A DNA stretch of 64,000 nucleotides, taken from NCBI GenBank assembly GCA_965214295.1, contig OZ243944.1, positions 2,976,001 through 3,040,000 on the forward strand, written 5' to 3'. The translations under genes were made by a program, and so were the position numbers. The notes under the pieces were generated by a model, which was not told the DNA's origin, searched no databases, and saw only the letters and a program-made list of their open reading frames with translations. The stretch is from JAJDUF01 sp965214295. GTDB taxonomy: Bacteria; Chloroflexota; UBA11872; UBA12225; JAJDUF01. Shown here piece by piece: positions 50,901 through 59,842 of this stretch. Positions within the stretch are counted from its first letter, which is position 1, and each line of letters starts with the position of its first letter.

Positions 50901-53414
50901 ATGAAGGCAGTCGTGATGGCCGGCGGCGAGGGGTCGCGGCTCCGTCCTCTGACCGTCGGCCGGCCGAAACCGTTGGTGCCGATCCTTAATGTGCCGGTGC
51001 TACAGCACATCTTCGGTCTGCTGCGGCGGCACGGCGTTACCGAGATCGTGGTCACGGTCCAGTACCTCGGTAACTTGATTCAGGACTATTTTGGCGGGGG
51101 GCAGGATTTCGGTGTTTCGATCACCTACTCTATCGAGGAATCACCCCTCGGCACCGCCGGCAGCGTGCGGCATGCCGCCGACCTGCTGACAGAGCCGTTC
51201 CTGGTCATCAGCGGCGATGCGCTGACCGATTTCGACCTCCAAGCGGCGATAGCGTTCCATCGGCAGCAGCAGGCGATGGCTACGCTGGTCCTCCATCGGG
51301 TCCCCAATCCGTTGGAGTATGGGGTAGTGATTCTCGGTGAGGATAAGCGGGTGACTCAGTTCTTGGAGAAGCCGAGCTGGGGTGAAGTCTTTAGCGACAC
51401 GGTCAACACGGGGATGTACATCCTCGATCCGGAGATTTTCCGCTACGTTCCCAAGAATAAGATGGTGGATTGGAGCCAAGACGTTTTTCCTCAGCTACTG
51501 CGGAACGGCGACCCGATGGTGGGCTACGTGGCCGAGGGATACTGGCGAGACATCGGTGACTTGGGCGAGTACATGCGAAGCAATGCCGATATGCTCCACG
51601 GACAGGTCGGCCTCGACGTGTCCGATGTCGTGCGGGAGCGCAATCTTTGGATCACCCCGGACAGCCGGCCGAGCATTGACCCTAGCGCCCGGCTCTATGG
51701 CCCGGTGTACCTCGGCAAGCATGTCGAAATCCGGGAGGATACGGTGGTCCACGGTCCGACCGTGATCGGTGACTATACGATTGTCGAGCCGCGAGCGCAC
51801 ATTGATCGCTCGGTGATCTGGGCCAACTGCTATCTCGGTGCCGGCACGAATCTCCACGGGGCGCTGATCGGACGCCAGTGTCTCCTCAAGAACGGCGCGG
51901 CGGTGTTCGAGGGTGCCGTCGTCGGGGACGGGTGTACGTTGGGCGAGGGCGCAATCATCCGACCGAAGATCAAGCTGTGGCCGGACAAGGTGGTGGATGA
52001 CGGCGCTACGGTGAGTCAGAGCATCATCTGGGGCCAGCAGGGGCGCCGCACCATCTTCGGTAGCTCCGGTGTTACCGGGCTGTCCAACGTCGAGTTGGTC
52101 CCGGAGTTCGCGGCGCGGCTCGGCGCCGCCTACGGTTCTACCTTGCCCATCGGCGCCCGCGTCACCGTCAATCGCGATCTCTCCCGCCCCGCTCGCATGT
52201 TGAAGCGGGCGCTCATCTCCGGGCTGCCGTCGGCGGCGGTGGACGTACTCGATATTGGCAGCCAGCCTATCCCGGTGGCCCGCTACGAGACGCAGCAATC
52301 CGCGGTTGCCGGCGGTATTCACGTGCGGACCTCGCCGCATGACCGCCGGATGGTAGACATCAAGATTCTCGGTGGTGATGGGCTGAATAGCCCGAAGAGC
52401 GCCGAGCGCAAGGTCGAGACCGTCTTCTTCCGCGAGGATTTCCGGCGCGTGTCACCGGAAGAGATCGGCAGTATCACCGTCATTGGCGATCCGGTGGCGC
52501 TGCGCTATCGCCAGGCGTTCCGCCGCCATGCCGAGGCGGAGGTCCTCAGCCACAGTGGAGGGCGCTTGGTGTTGGACTATGGTCTGGGCACAGCATCGGC
52601 CATCTTGCAGCCGTTGCTGGCAACCCTGGGTGTGGATTCGATCCCGATCAACGCCGCCACCGGCCAGCCTTTCAGTGTGCGTAGCCTGCCCGACGTTGAA
52701 CGGGACCGCCACCAGCTGGCGCAGATCACCGCCACCGTCGGCGCTACCTTTGGGGGGCTGTTTGATCACGACGGCAAGTCCGTTACCCTGGTGGACGAGC
52801 AGGGGCAGGAGCTGGCCGGCATGACTGCGCTGGCCGCCTTTGCCGTGCTGGTGTGGCGCACCATGCCCGGGGCAACGGTTGGCGTGCCGGTTACGGCGCC
52901 GCTCATCTTCGAGCGCCTGGCCAACAAGCTAGGCGGCCACGTGCGCCGCACTCGTGCTACGCCGGACGCGCTCATGGCCACCGGGGCGGCGACCGAGCCG
53001 CCGGACTTCCTCGGTGATGGTCAGGGAGGTTACATCTTCTCCGAGTTCCATCCCGGTTTCGACGCGATGATGGCCAGCGTGCGCTTGCTGCAATGCCTCA
53101 CGCAAGAGGGCGTCAGCCTCTCGGAAGTCATCGCCGCGCTACCGCCGTTCCACATGGGTCACGCTGAGGTCGAAAGTCCGTGGGAATCGAAGGGGAAGGT
53201 GATGCGTGCTCTTCATCAGCGCGCCCGCGAGCACAATCGTAATCGTGAGGTCGCGCAGATTGACGGTGTACGGTTTGACCTGGAAGATCAATGGAGCCTG
53301 GTGCTCCCGGACCCGGACCGGCCACTCTTCCGAATCTATACCGAGGCGCCGTCGTCACAGCAGGCGAAGCTACTGGCCGACGAGTATGCGGAGCTGGTGC
53401 GCCGGTTAGCGTAA
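50901..53414 (+). CDS. Mannose-1-phosphate guanylyltransferase / phosphomannomutase-like fusion
   Basis: An 837-residue fusion. Residues 1-235 form a sugar-nucleotide transferase (VVMAGGEGSRLRPLT, RPKPLVPI, ISGDALTDFD). Residues 245-375 form a left-handed beta-helix of hexapeptide repeats. Residues 380-837 form a phosphohexomutase-like domain. In the last, the usual Ser-His-Asn-Pro active site reads RTSPHDRR, and the metal-binding DGDGDR is replaced by FDHDGKS, so mutase activity is doubtful. It likely makes GDP-mannose or another NDP-sugar for envelope polysaccharide. This fusion is common in Chloroflexota and cyanobacteria. Confidence 0.88.
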   Translation: MKAVVMAGGEGSRLRPLTVGRPKPLVPILNVPVLQHIFGLLRRHGVTEIVVTVQYLGNLIQDYFGGGQDFGVSITYSIEESPLGTAGSVRHAADLLTEPFLVISGDALTDFDLQAAIAFHRQQQAMATLVLHRVPNPLEYGVVILGEDKRVTQFLEKPSWGEVFSDTVNTGMYILDPEIFRYVPKNKMVDWSQDVFPQLLRNGDPMVGYVAEGYWRDIGDLGEYMRSNADMLHGQVGLDVSDVVRERNLWITPDSRPSIDPSARLYGPVYLGKHVEIREDTVVHGPTVIGDYTIVEPRAHIDRSVIWANCYLGAGTNLHGALIGRQCLLKNGAAVFEGAVVGDGCTLGEGAIIRPKIKLWPDKVVDDGATVSQSIIWGQQGRRTIFGSSGVTGLSNVELVPEFAARLGAAYGSTLPIGARVTVNRDLSRPARMLKRALISGLPSAAVDVLDIGSQPIPVARYETQQSAVAGGIHVRTSPHDRRMVDIKILGGDGLNSPKSAERKVETVFFREDFRRVSPEEIGSITVIGDPVALRYRQAFRRHAEAEVLSHSGGRLVLDYGLGTASAILQPLLATLGVDSIPINAATGQPFSVRSLPDVERDRHQLAQITATVGATFGGLFDHDGKSVTLVDEQGQELAGMTALAAFAVLVWRTMPGATVGVPVTAPLIFERLANKLGGHVRRTRATPDALMATGAATEPPDFLGDGQGGYIFSEFHPGFDAMMASVRLLQCLTQEGVSLSEVIAALPPFHMGHAEVESPWESKGKVMRALHQRAREHNRNREVAQIDGVRFDLEDQWSLVLPDPDRPLFRIYTEAPSSQQAKLLADEYAELVRRLA

Positions 53415-53449
53415 TGGTGGGGATGGAGCGGCTCACTGCAAGCCTATGA

Positions 53450-55369
53450 TTGCCTATGATTTCGAGTCGTATTGCGCGCGCGTGGCACCGTGTCCGACGA
53501 TGGTCGGTCTGGTTTTTGCAGGGTCGGTACCTCCTGCTGGCGCGTCTGTTGGGAATGGGCCCCGAACCGGGAGCAGCCGGCAAACGGGGCACGGTGTTCA
53601 TCGAGATTGACGGTCTGGGCCACGATCATCTCCGCTCCGCCCTGCGTCAAGGCTATATGCCGTTCCTCCGCAATTTGCTCGACCGCGACCTCTACCGGCG
53701 CTATCGCTGGCGCTGCGGGCTGGTGGCCGACACGCCGGCCGCGCAGAGCGGGCTGCTCTACGGGACAACCGACGGCATCGTCGGCTTCTATTGGTTTGAC
53801 CGTGCGACCCAGAAGCGGATTGTCGGGGCTAATCCGGTGCATATGCGCCGCGAGGAGCGGCGGCTGGCGGCAACGCATCGCGGGTTGCTCACGGGGGGCA
53901 GTAGCTACGCCAGCATCATCTCCGGTGGGGCGCGGTGGAACGTGCTGACCATCGCCGGCACGAGCGCCCACTGGTATCGGCCCGGTCAAGCACTGCTCCG
54001 GTCGCTCATTATCTTGCTGCTCAACCCCGGTAAGGTGCTCCGCTTTCTGTTCGATGCCGCTTGGGAGATCGTGCAGGAGATCGAGGATACCGTGTGGAGC
54101 GTGCTGAAGCGCCATCGCCGTTTTGGTCTCGATGCGTTTCCCTTCATCCGCCTGCTGCTGAACATCCTCCCGCGCGAGATTGTCGCGACCGGCACGCGGC
54201 TGGACATGCTGCGCGGTGTGCCGGTGATCTATAGCTGCTTCATCGGCTACGACATCCTCGGTCATCGGAGCGGCCCCACGTCGCGCACGGCGCTGCGCTC
54301 GCTCCGCGGGATTGATAGCGCCATCGGCAAAATCTTCGAGGTCCGGCAGCAGTGTGAGCGGGAGTACGACATCGTGGTGCTGAGTGACCATGGGATGACC
54401 CCGGCACGGTCCTTCGCGCAGGTCTTTGGCGAAAGCCTGGAGGGTTGGGTGACCCGGTGGTGGAATACTAGGTCGCGCTACCCTGCTCCGCAGCAGGCTC
54501 GCTGGATTGCCCGCCGCCAACTGCCCCGGCAGGGTGCCGGGTGGCTCAACACTTGGGGGCGCGTTGGCGCGATGCTCCTCGAACTGGGCAGTGCCGGGGC
54601 GATCAAGCTCGGCGAGCGCTTCTTCGTGGACCCGGGAGAGCTACAGTCCCGTCCGCACGTGCTGGTGGTCCCCTGTGGCTCGCTGGCCCAGATTTGGGTG
54701 CGCGGGTTCGAGCGGCGACTGTATCGCACCGAGATCGAGCAGCTGGCGCCGGGCTTCTTGACTGCGCTGGCAGCGCAGCAAGGGATCGCGCTCGTCATCA
54801 CCCGCGAGGAAACGGCATTGGCGGTTGTGGGCCGCGAGGGGTCGTTGCGGCTCCGACTGCCAGCGAATGACGAGGCGGGTCTGCGTAGTGTCTGGCGGCA
54901 GCCGCTCGACGACTTGATCTTGTCCGAGGAGGGCGCCAACCCGTTGCTGCGCTACGAGGAGCCGGCCATCGTGCTGCGCCAGATCATCAGTTTTGCTCGC
55001 ATGGAGGCCTGCGGGGACATCATCTGCCTGGCGGACATCTGGCGCCCGGTCGGGCGCGGGGGCCGGGACTCCGAGGTCCACACCTATGCGTTCGAGCAGC
55101 AGGCCGGGTGTCATGCCGCGGTCGGTGGCGATCAGTCTTACCCCTTCATGCTGTTGCCCCGCCACCTCACGTTCGACCCGGAGACGGTCGGTGAAGCGGT
55201 CCATATCCATCATGTCCTAGCCGGGATTGTTGATCCGTCCCGGCGGCCGGGCGCGGGCGCGCCTATAGCCACCAGCCTGGCCGCCAAGGGTATGGGACGC
55301 AATGGCGTGCCTCCGGCCCCGTCGCTCCCGCCAGCGGAACGGGTGCGGAACCGCGGCGGCGAGAGATGA
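53450..55369 (+). CDS. Alkaline-phosphatase-superfamily phosphodiesterase-like protein
   Basis: A 639-residue protein. Metal and nucleophile positions typical of the superfamily are visible: EIDGLGHDHL (Asp), DTPAAQSGLLYGT (Thr/Ser nucleophile region), GYDILGHRSGP (Asp and His) and VLSDHGMTP (Asp, His). Two hydrophobic segments (about 184-196 near LLRSLIILLLNP and an N-terminal one) suggest membrane association. Type-I phosphodiesterase or sulfatase-like activity is likely. The C-terminal 40 residues are Pro/Ala/Arg-rich and repeat-derived. Confidence 0.78.
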   Translation: MPMISSRIARAWHRVRRWSVWFLQGRYLLLARLLGMGPEPGAAGKRGTVFIEIDGLGHDHLRSALRQGYMPFLRNLLDRDLYRRYRWRCGLVADTPAAQSGLLYGTTDGIVGFYWFDRATQKRIVGANPVHMRREERRLAATHRGLLTGGSSYASIISGGARWNVLTIAGTSAHWYRPGQALLRSLIILLLNPGKVLRFLFDAAWEIVQEIEDTVWSVLKRHRRFGLDAFPFIRLLLNILPREIVATGTRLDMLRGVPVIYSCFIGYDILGHRSGPTSRTALRSLRGIDSAIGKIFEVRQQCEREYDIVVLSDHGMTPARSFAQVFGESLEGWVTRWWNTRSRYPAPQQARWIARRQLPRQGAGWLNTWGRVGAMLLELGSAGAIKLGERFFVDPGELQSRPHVLVVPCGSLAQIWVRGFERRLYRTEIEQLAPGFLTALAAQQGIALVITREETALAVVGREGSLRLRLPANDEAGLRSVWRQPLDDLILSEEGANPLLRYEEPAIVLRQIISFARMEACGDIICLADIWRPVGRGGRDSEVHTYAFEQQAGCHAAVGGDQSYPFMLLPRHLTFDPETVGEAVHIHHVLAGIVDPSRRPGAGAPIATSLAAKGMGRNGVPPAPSLPPAERVRNRGGER

Positions 55370-55522
55370 GCCTGACCCCGACCCCCTTCAGGCCCTCCGC
55401 TGTGTGAGGAGACGGGCTTTCGAGGACTGCGGCGACAAATCCGCCGCAGGGGGCCGGCGCAGCGTGCTGTGCTACTACGGCGCCGGAGCATGGCACTCAC
55501 GTACTGCAAGTGGGGAGCTACC

Positions 55523-56368
55523 ATGACCCAATCGCAACGACAGCGCCCGCAGGGTGCCGACCTGATTGCCGAGATGGCTGAGACCGGGCTGGGACCGGGG
55601 ATGATCGCACTGTGGAACCTCGGTCAGGCCAGTATGGCGCTCAAGGGCGACCGGATGGTGTACGTTGATCCGTTTCTTTCGGGGCACCTGGAGGCGCTGA
55701 TGGAACGTGAGGGCCGCCCGATGCCTCGCCTGTGGCAGCCGCCGCTGCGGCCCGCGGACGTGACCAACGCCGACCTGGTGCTCATCACCCATGACCATGC
55801 CGACCACCTGGATCCCGGCACGATTCCCGCGCTCGCCGTGGCCTCGCCGGCGGCGCAGTTCGCCGCGCCGGCTGCCGGGCGGGAGGTGCTGGTCCACCTG
55901 GGGATCGCGGCCGAGCGCACCATCGTCGCGGAAAGCGACCGGCTGCTGCCCTCGGACCGAGTGCGGGTCACGCCGATTCCGGCAGCGCACTATGACCTCG
56001 ACCCCCGCCGTTATCTGGGATACGTCATCGAGATGAACGAGGTGCGTATCTACCATCCAGGCGACACGGTGCTGTACGAGGGTATGGTGGAACGGCTCCA
56101 ACGGCTGGCGGTAGACATTGCCCTCCTCCCGATCAACGGCCGGGACTGGTTTCGCGAGCAGCAGGACATCATCGGCAACTTTTCGTACCGGGAGGCAGCG
56201 GACCTCGGCGTGGCGATGGGCGCGAACCTGATCATTCCCATTCACTACGACATGTTCGCCGCGAACACCGTGCGCGTCGCGCACTTCGTGGACTATCTGA
56301 CCGACCACTACCCTGAGCAGCGCTTCCACATCCTGGCCCGCAACGAGCGGTTCGTCTATGTATCGTAG
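55523..56368 (+). CDS. Metallo-beta-lactamase-fold hydrolase (UlaG-like)
   Basis: A 281-residue MBL protein. The first metal motif is THDHADHLD (H-x-H-x-D-H), followed by PIPAAHYDL, YHPGDTVLYEGM and a late IPIHYDMFAAN His. The length and the GDT and HYDMF motifs resemble L-ascorbate-6-phosphate lactonase (UlaG), though other MBL lactonases share them. The ATG at 55523 has GGGGAG upstream. Confidence 0.85.
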   Translation: MTQSQRQRPQGADLIAEMAETGLGPGMIALWNLGQASMALKGDRMVYVDPFLSGHLEALMEREGRPMPRLWQPPLRPADVTNADLVLITHDHADHLDPGTIPALAVASPAAQFAAPAAGREVLVHLGIAAERTIVAESDRLLPSDRVRVTPIPAAHYDLDPRRYLGYVIEMNEVRIYHPGDTVLYEGMVERLQRLAVDIALLPINGRDWFREQQDIIGNFSYREAADLGVAMGANLIIPIHYDMFAANTVRVAHFVDYLTDHYPEQRFHILARNERFVYVS

Positions 56369-56391
56369 CGCCGAACGGGGCCACCCAGCCC

Positions 56392-57582
56392 ATGCGTGAC
56401 CGCTCGACTGCTCCCGTATCGCTGACGGGCTTGTACCTCGGAGTGTTTATCGGCCCGCTCATGGGCGGGGTTCCCAATGTGCTGCTGCCGGTGCTGCGGG
56501 ACGACTTCGCCGCAACCCTCGGACAGGTGACGGCGGTGGTCACGGCCTATATGGTGCCGTTCGTGTTACTACAGCTCGTCTCCGGCACCATTGCCGACCG
56601 CTTCTCGCGTGGCGGCACGGTGACGGGCGGTTGCGCGGCGTTTGCCGCTGCCGCAGCGTTGGCGGCCGTTTCGCCGAGCATCGAGCTATTTCTTGCCGCC
56701 CGCGTAATTCAAGGCGCCGCCAACGCCTTCGTCACCCCGATCATCATGGCCACGCTGGGAGATGTGGTACCGGCGCCGCGTCTGGGACGGGCGCTGGGCG
56801 TTTTCACGACGGTGAACACCGCCGGTCTCCTACTTGCGCCGCTGCTCGGTGGCGCTTTTGCCGAGACGAACTGGCGGCTGGTGTACGTGCTCCTCACCGC
56901 AATCTGTACGGCGTTGGCGGTGTACTATGCCTGGTGGTATCTCCGCCTGCGGGTGTCGACGCCGCCCGCCAGTCGGCCGAGCAGCACCGGACTGGCAGTG
57001 CTCGTGCGCGGGCTGGCGAACCGTCGCCTGGTGCTCCTCTGTGTTGCGGGCTGGCTCGGTTACGTAGGGATCAACGGTATTCCGTTCATCGTGGCCCTCC
57101 ACTTGGAGGCCCCCATGCGGCTGGGGGCGGTCCAGAGCGGGGCTATCCTCGCCGGCTTTGGGCTGGCAGGAATGCTGGCGGCCCCGTGGGGTGGACGGGC
57201 AGCCGACCGTTGGGGGCGACGCACGGTCGTCGTCACGGGCACGGTGGCTACGGCGCTCTGCACCATGCTCCTGGCCGTTGCACCGGGACCGTGGGCTTTC
57301 GCGGCCGGCTATCTGGCGGCGGGCGGGGCGGCGGCGTTCATGTGGTCCGGACTGCACACGATGGCGGTCGAAGCCTTGCCGGCGCAGCGCGGGGGCGCCA
57401 GCTCGGTGTACAACACGTTTCGATTTGCGGGAGCAGCCTGTGCGCCGGTGCTCTATACACCACTGTATGCTGCCGCCGGAGCGGTGCCGGTCTATTGGGC
57501 AGCGGCCGGAGCGTCGCTGCTGATCTTGCTGCCGATTGGTTGGCACAGCCCGGCGCCGGCCGAACAGCCGGCGGAGACATAG
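56392..57582 (+). CDS. Major facilitator superfamily transporter
   Basis: A 396-residue MFS carrier with twelve probable helices. The characteristic loop is GTIADRFSRGG after helix 2 and GGRAADRWGRRTVVV after helix 8. It resembles multidrug efflux carriers of the 12-helix type. It starts 24 bp after the UlaG-like gene, which suggests co-transcription. Confidence 0.88.
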   Translation: MRDRSTAPVSLTGLYLGVFIGPLMGGVPNVLLPVLRDDFAATLGQVTAVVTAYMVPFVLLQLVSGTIADRFSRGGTVTGGCAAFAAAAALAAVSPSIELFLAARVIQGAANAFVTPIIMATLGDVVPAPRLGRALGVFTTVNTAGLLLAPLLGGAFAETNWRLVYVLLTAICTALAVYYAWWYLRLRVSTPPASRPSSTGLAVLVRGLANRRLVLLCVAGWLGYVGINGIPFIVALHLEAPMRLGAVQSGAILAGFGLAGMLAAPWGGRAADRWGRRTVVVTGTVATALCTMLLAVAPGPWAFAAGYLAAGGAAAFMWSGLHTMAVEALPAQRGGASSVYNTFRFAGAACAPVLYTPLYAAAGAVPVYWAAAGASLLILLPIGWHSPAPAEQPAET

Positions 57583-57720
57583 AGCGGTCACGGGTAGCCG
57601 GCTGGCCCCTCCCTGCTCCTCCGCCGTGCTGACGCACGGGGGAGGGGGCCGCCTGACAACCTATGTTCGTGCCAATGACTGAGCAATGTCAACGGCGTAC
57701 TAGCTGGCGGGGCCAAGCCA

Positions 57721-57729
57721 TGCTAGAAT
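57721..57729 (+). promoter_or_regulatory. Extended -10 element upstream of tRNA-Pro
   Basis: TG-C-TAGAAT lies about 48 nt before the tRNA. No clear -35 is seen. The same TGCTA-x-AAT layout is used before the dehydrogenase gene at 13619. Confidence 0.4.
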
Positions 57730-57776
57730 GATGGCATGGTGTTGGGTACCTCTAGCCCCCCGGGGACCGGCACCGA

Positions 57777-57853
57777 CGGGGAGTGGCGCAGCCTGGTAGC
57801 GCACTTGACTGGGGGTCAAGAGGCCGCCGGTTCAAATCCGGCCTCCCCGACCA
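57777..57853 (+). tRNA. tRNA-Pro(GGG), 3' CCA encoded
   Basis: The full cloverleaf is visible. The acceptor arm is CGGGGAG/CTCCCCG, the D arm GCGCAGCCTGGTAGCGC, the anticodon stem CTTGA/TCAAG with loop CTGGGGG (anticodon GGG), and the T arm GCCGG-TTCAAAT-CCGGC. Discriminator A and genomic CCA follow at 57850-57853. Confidence 0.97.
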
Positions 57854-57870
57854 CCGCTGAGAGCCGCAGT

Positions 57871-58266
57871 ATTGTCGTCTCGTACCCCCAACGTATCGGC
57901 GTTGGGCCGCCGTCCCCGGCACCGGAGGTCTTGTCGGGTATCCTGGCTGGGCTGCCGGGTGCCGAGTGGGACTACATCCCCGATGGCGGCTGGATGGAGG
58001 TGTTCTTAACTGGCAGCCGGGGCCGCGGCGGGGTGGTCGAACCGCTGGGCGACGATCTGGAAATCAGCGTCCATCCCGAGACCAACGTCCCCCTGAGCAT
58101 CATTATCCCCGGCTTTCGCGCCTGGTTGGGCCGGCAGCAAGGCACGGCGCCAGTGCCTCCCGATGCACCGATCAACTATGCTGTGGCACAAAAGCACCTA
58201 GAGCGCGTGTTGCGGTCCACCCCCGAACTCGCCGCAGCGGTTGCATCCGAGTTAGGGACTGGGTGA
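57871..58266 (+). CDS. Hypothetical protein downstream of the tRNA
   Basis: A frame with convincing protein-like composition (EWDYIPDGGWMEVFLTG, then ISVHPETNVPLSIIIPGF and AVAQKHLERVLRS) ends at 58266. It is open upstream through the tRNA to an ATG at 57736, which cannot be a sensible start. Downstream of the tRNA only an ATT at 57871 or a TTG near 57931 are available, so the start is uncertain. No family was recognised. Confidence 0.5.
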   Translation: MVVSYPQRIGVGPPSPAPEVLSGILAGLPGAEWDYIPDGGWMEVFLTGSRGRGGVVEPLGDDLEISVHPETNVPLSIIIPGFRAWLGRQQGTAPVPPDAPINYAVAQKHLERVLRSTPELAAAVASELGTG

Positions 58267-58322
58267 GGGTTGAAGCTCCGAGGTAAGGGTGGGCGACAGG
58301 CGGCAGTGGGGAGAGGTGGCGT

Positions 58323-58544
58323 ATGGAGAGGCTACGTACGCGGATCAAAGCCTTTGAGCGCGAGTTGCATATCCTGGGTATGGTCCTGGTAATCGGCGCC
58401 GTTCTCGGCGTCGGCGGCTGGCTGGCCGGGAGCAGCGAGGCGGGCACGCCGGTACCAGCACCAACAGTGACCATCGTGCAGCCGGCAGCGGAAGGGACAC
58501 CGAACCCGGAGGACTGTGCCTGCTCCGCCGAAGAAGGCAGGTGA
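58323..58544 (+). CDS. Small single-pass membrane protein
   Basis: A 73-residue protein with a basic/helical N terminus (RLRTRIKAFERELHI), one membrane helix (about 18-36, LGMVLVIGAVLGVGGWLAG) and a Pro/Thr-rich tail ending in a Cys-Ala-Cys pair. Function unknown. Confidence 0.6.
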   Translation: MERLRTRIKAFERELHILGMVLVIGAVLGVGGWLAGSSEAGTPVPAPTVTIVQPAAEGTPNPEDCACSAEEGR

Positions 58545-58677
58545 GCGTGCCCGGCGACGACACGCGCAGAAGCAACCTGCAGCGCCGGGTCTCCCGCCCG
58601 TCATTCCCGCGCCGGCACGAATCTCCGCCCCCGCGTGAGGGGGGGGCCATAGGGGGGCCATGCCCCCCATCTCATCC

Positions 58678-58702
58678 GTCATTCCCGCGCAAGCGGGAAT
58701 CC
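58678..58702 (+). repeat. REP-like palindrome (GTCATTCCCGC type)
   Basis: GTCATTCCCGC, loop, GCGGGAAT; a diverged copy lies at about 58599-58622. It is followed by a CATCCTTGCATCCTGAAAAT-type stretch also seen in shorter form near 2385 and 40815. Confidence 0.85.
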
Positions 58703-58767
58703 ATCCCGCTCATCCTTGCATCCTGAAAATCCTGATGCAGACAAAAGCCTGTTCCCGTCAGCCAGCC

Positions 58768-59634
58768 CTAATCCTCCAGCCCCAGCAGACGTAGCCCGTT
58801 GCGGTAGGTGATATCCGCATAGTGGTCCTCGGACTCGCAATATTCCTGGAGCAGCGGGAGCGTCAGGGAAGAAAAGCACTCGCGGCTCTTCCCCTCGCCC
58901 CAGTCGCCCTTGCCGTCAAGGCAGGGGCAATCGGTGGCCCAGAGCAGCTTGGTGCGGTGCCGGCGCACGAAGTCTTTGCCGAACTCCCGGTCCCGGGAGA
59001 TGGCGCCTAGCCCCGACCCCGCCGACAGGTCGCCGTAGATGTTCGGGTACTCTTCCAGCCAGCGGTCGGTCAGCCCGCCGCGGACAACCGGGTCTTTGGG
59101 GTAGGGCGTGTAATCCGGCGCCAAGTAGTCGCGCGGTACCTCGGCGCTGACGTTGGCCCACCAGGCTTGGGCATGGCCGACGAACGTCGTTTCCGGGCAG
59201 GCTTTCAGCACCATTTCGAAGGCCTCGAAGTTGTAGCTGTAGTTGCGGTACTCGAAGTGGATGAGGACCGGCCAGCCCAATTCGCCACACAGACGGTAGA
59301 TCTCCATAGAGAGGGGATGGTCGCAGGCCAGCCGGACCTTATGCTCGCCAAAGCCGAAGAACTTGCCGGTGGCGTGGTAGCGGCGAAGCTGGTCGAGTGC
59401 ATCGGGAGCCAGCGGATTGACGTGGCAGAACGGGATGAGCTCGTCGCCGTATTCGTCTGCCGCCTCTAGGGCTAGCTCCGTTCGCATGCCCGTATAGGTG
59501 CCCATCGCCGTGCAATCGCCAGGCTCGATGGGTAGGACCACCGACTTGCCGCCGCCGTAGGCATTGTGATGGGCGATGACGTGCGCGGCCGACCGCTGGC
59601 CCTGGCCGACATGGGTATGGAAGTCAAGGATCAT
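58768..59634 (-). CDS. Amidohydrolase family 2 protein
   Basis: A 288-residue TIM-barrel amidohydrolase of the COG2159 type. It has the N-terminal DFHTHVGQG metal motif, IPFCHVNPL, VGHAQAWWANV and the late WATDCPCLDG Asp. It is about 60 percent alike by eye to the protein at 62177-63070, which lies on the other side of a LamG-propeller gene. Substrate unknown; COG2159 enzymes decarboxylate or hydrolyse aromatic and sugar-acid compounds. Confidence 0.85.
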   Translation of the reverse strand: MILDFHTHVGQGQRSAAHVIAHHNAYGGGKSVVLPIEPGDCTAMGTYTGMRTELALEAADEYGDELIPFCHVNPLAPDALDQLRRYHATGKFFGFGEHKVRLACDHPLSMEIYRLCGELGWPVLIHFEYRNYSYNFEAFEMVLKACPETTFVGHAQAWWANVSAEVPRDYLAPDYTPYPKDPVVRGGLTDRWLEEYPNIYGDLSAGSGLGAISRDREFGKDFVRRHRTKLLWATDCPCLDGKGDWGEGKSRECFSSLTLPLLQEYCESEDHYADITYRNGLRLLGLED

Positions 59635-59842
59635 ACGTCCTCCTCAGCGCAGATGGAATCTGTGGGGTGCTGCACTGCATAATACCAGGCAGCGCATGGC
59701 CCGACCGCGCGTGTAGTGCTGCCGCGGCCCGGGAAGGTGCTTTCCCCGGAATCCAGGGTCGTGGTTCCCCACTCCACAGGGGGATGTGGGGAACCACGTG
59801 GGCGGGAACGACGGGGGAGACAGTGCGGATGGAGAGAAGGGC

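Noticed and set aside
57736..57870. 5' extension of the hypothetical gene through the tRNA
   Set aside because: The tRNA-Pro cloverleaf occupies this stretch, so an ATG at 57736 would translate tRNA sequence.
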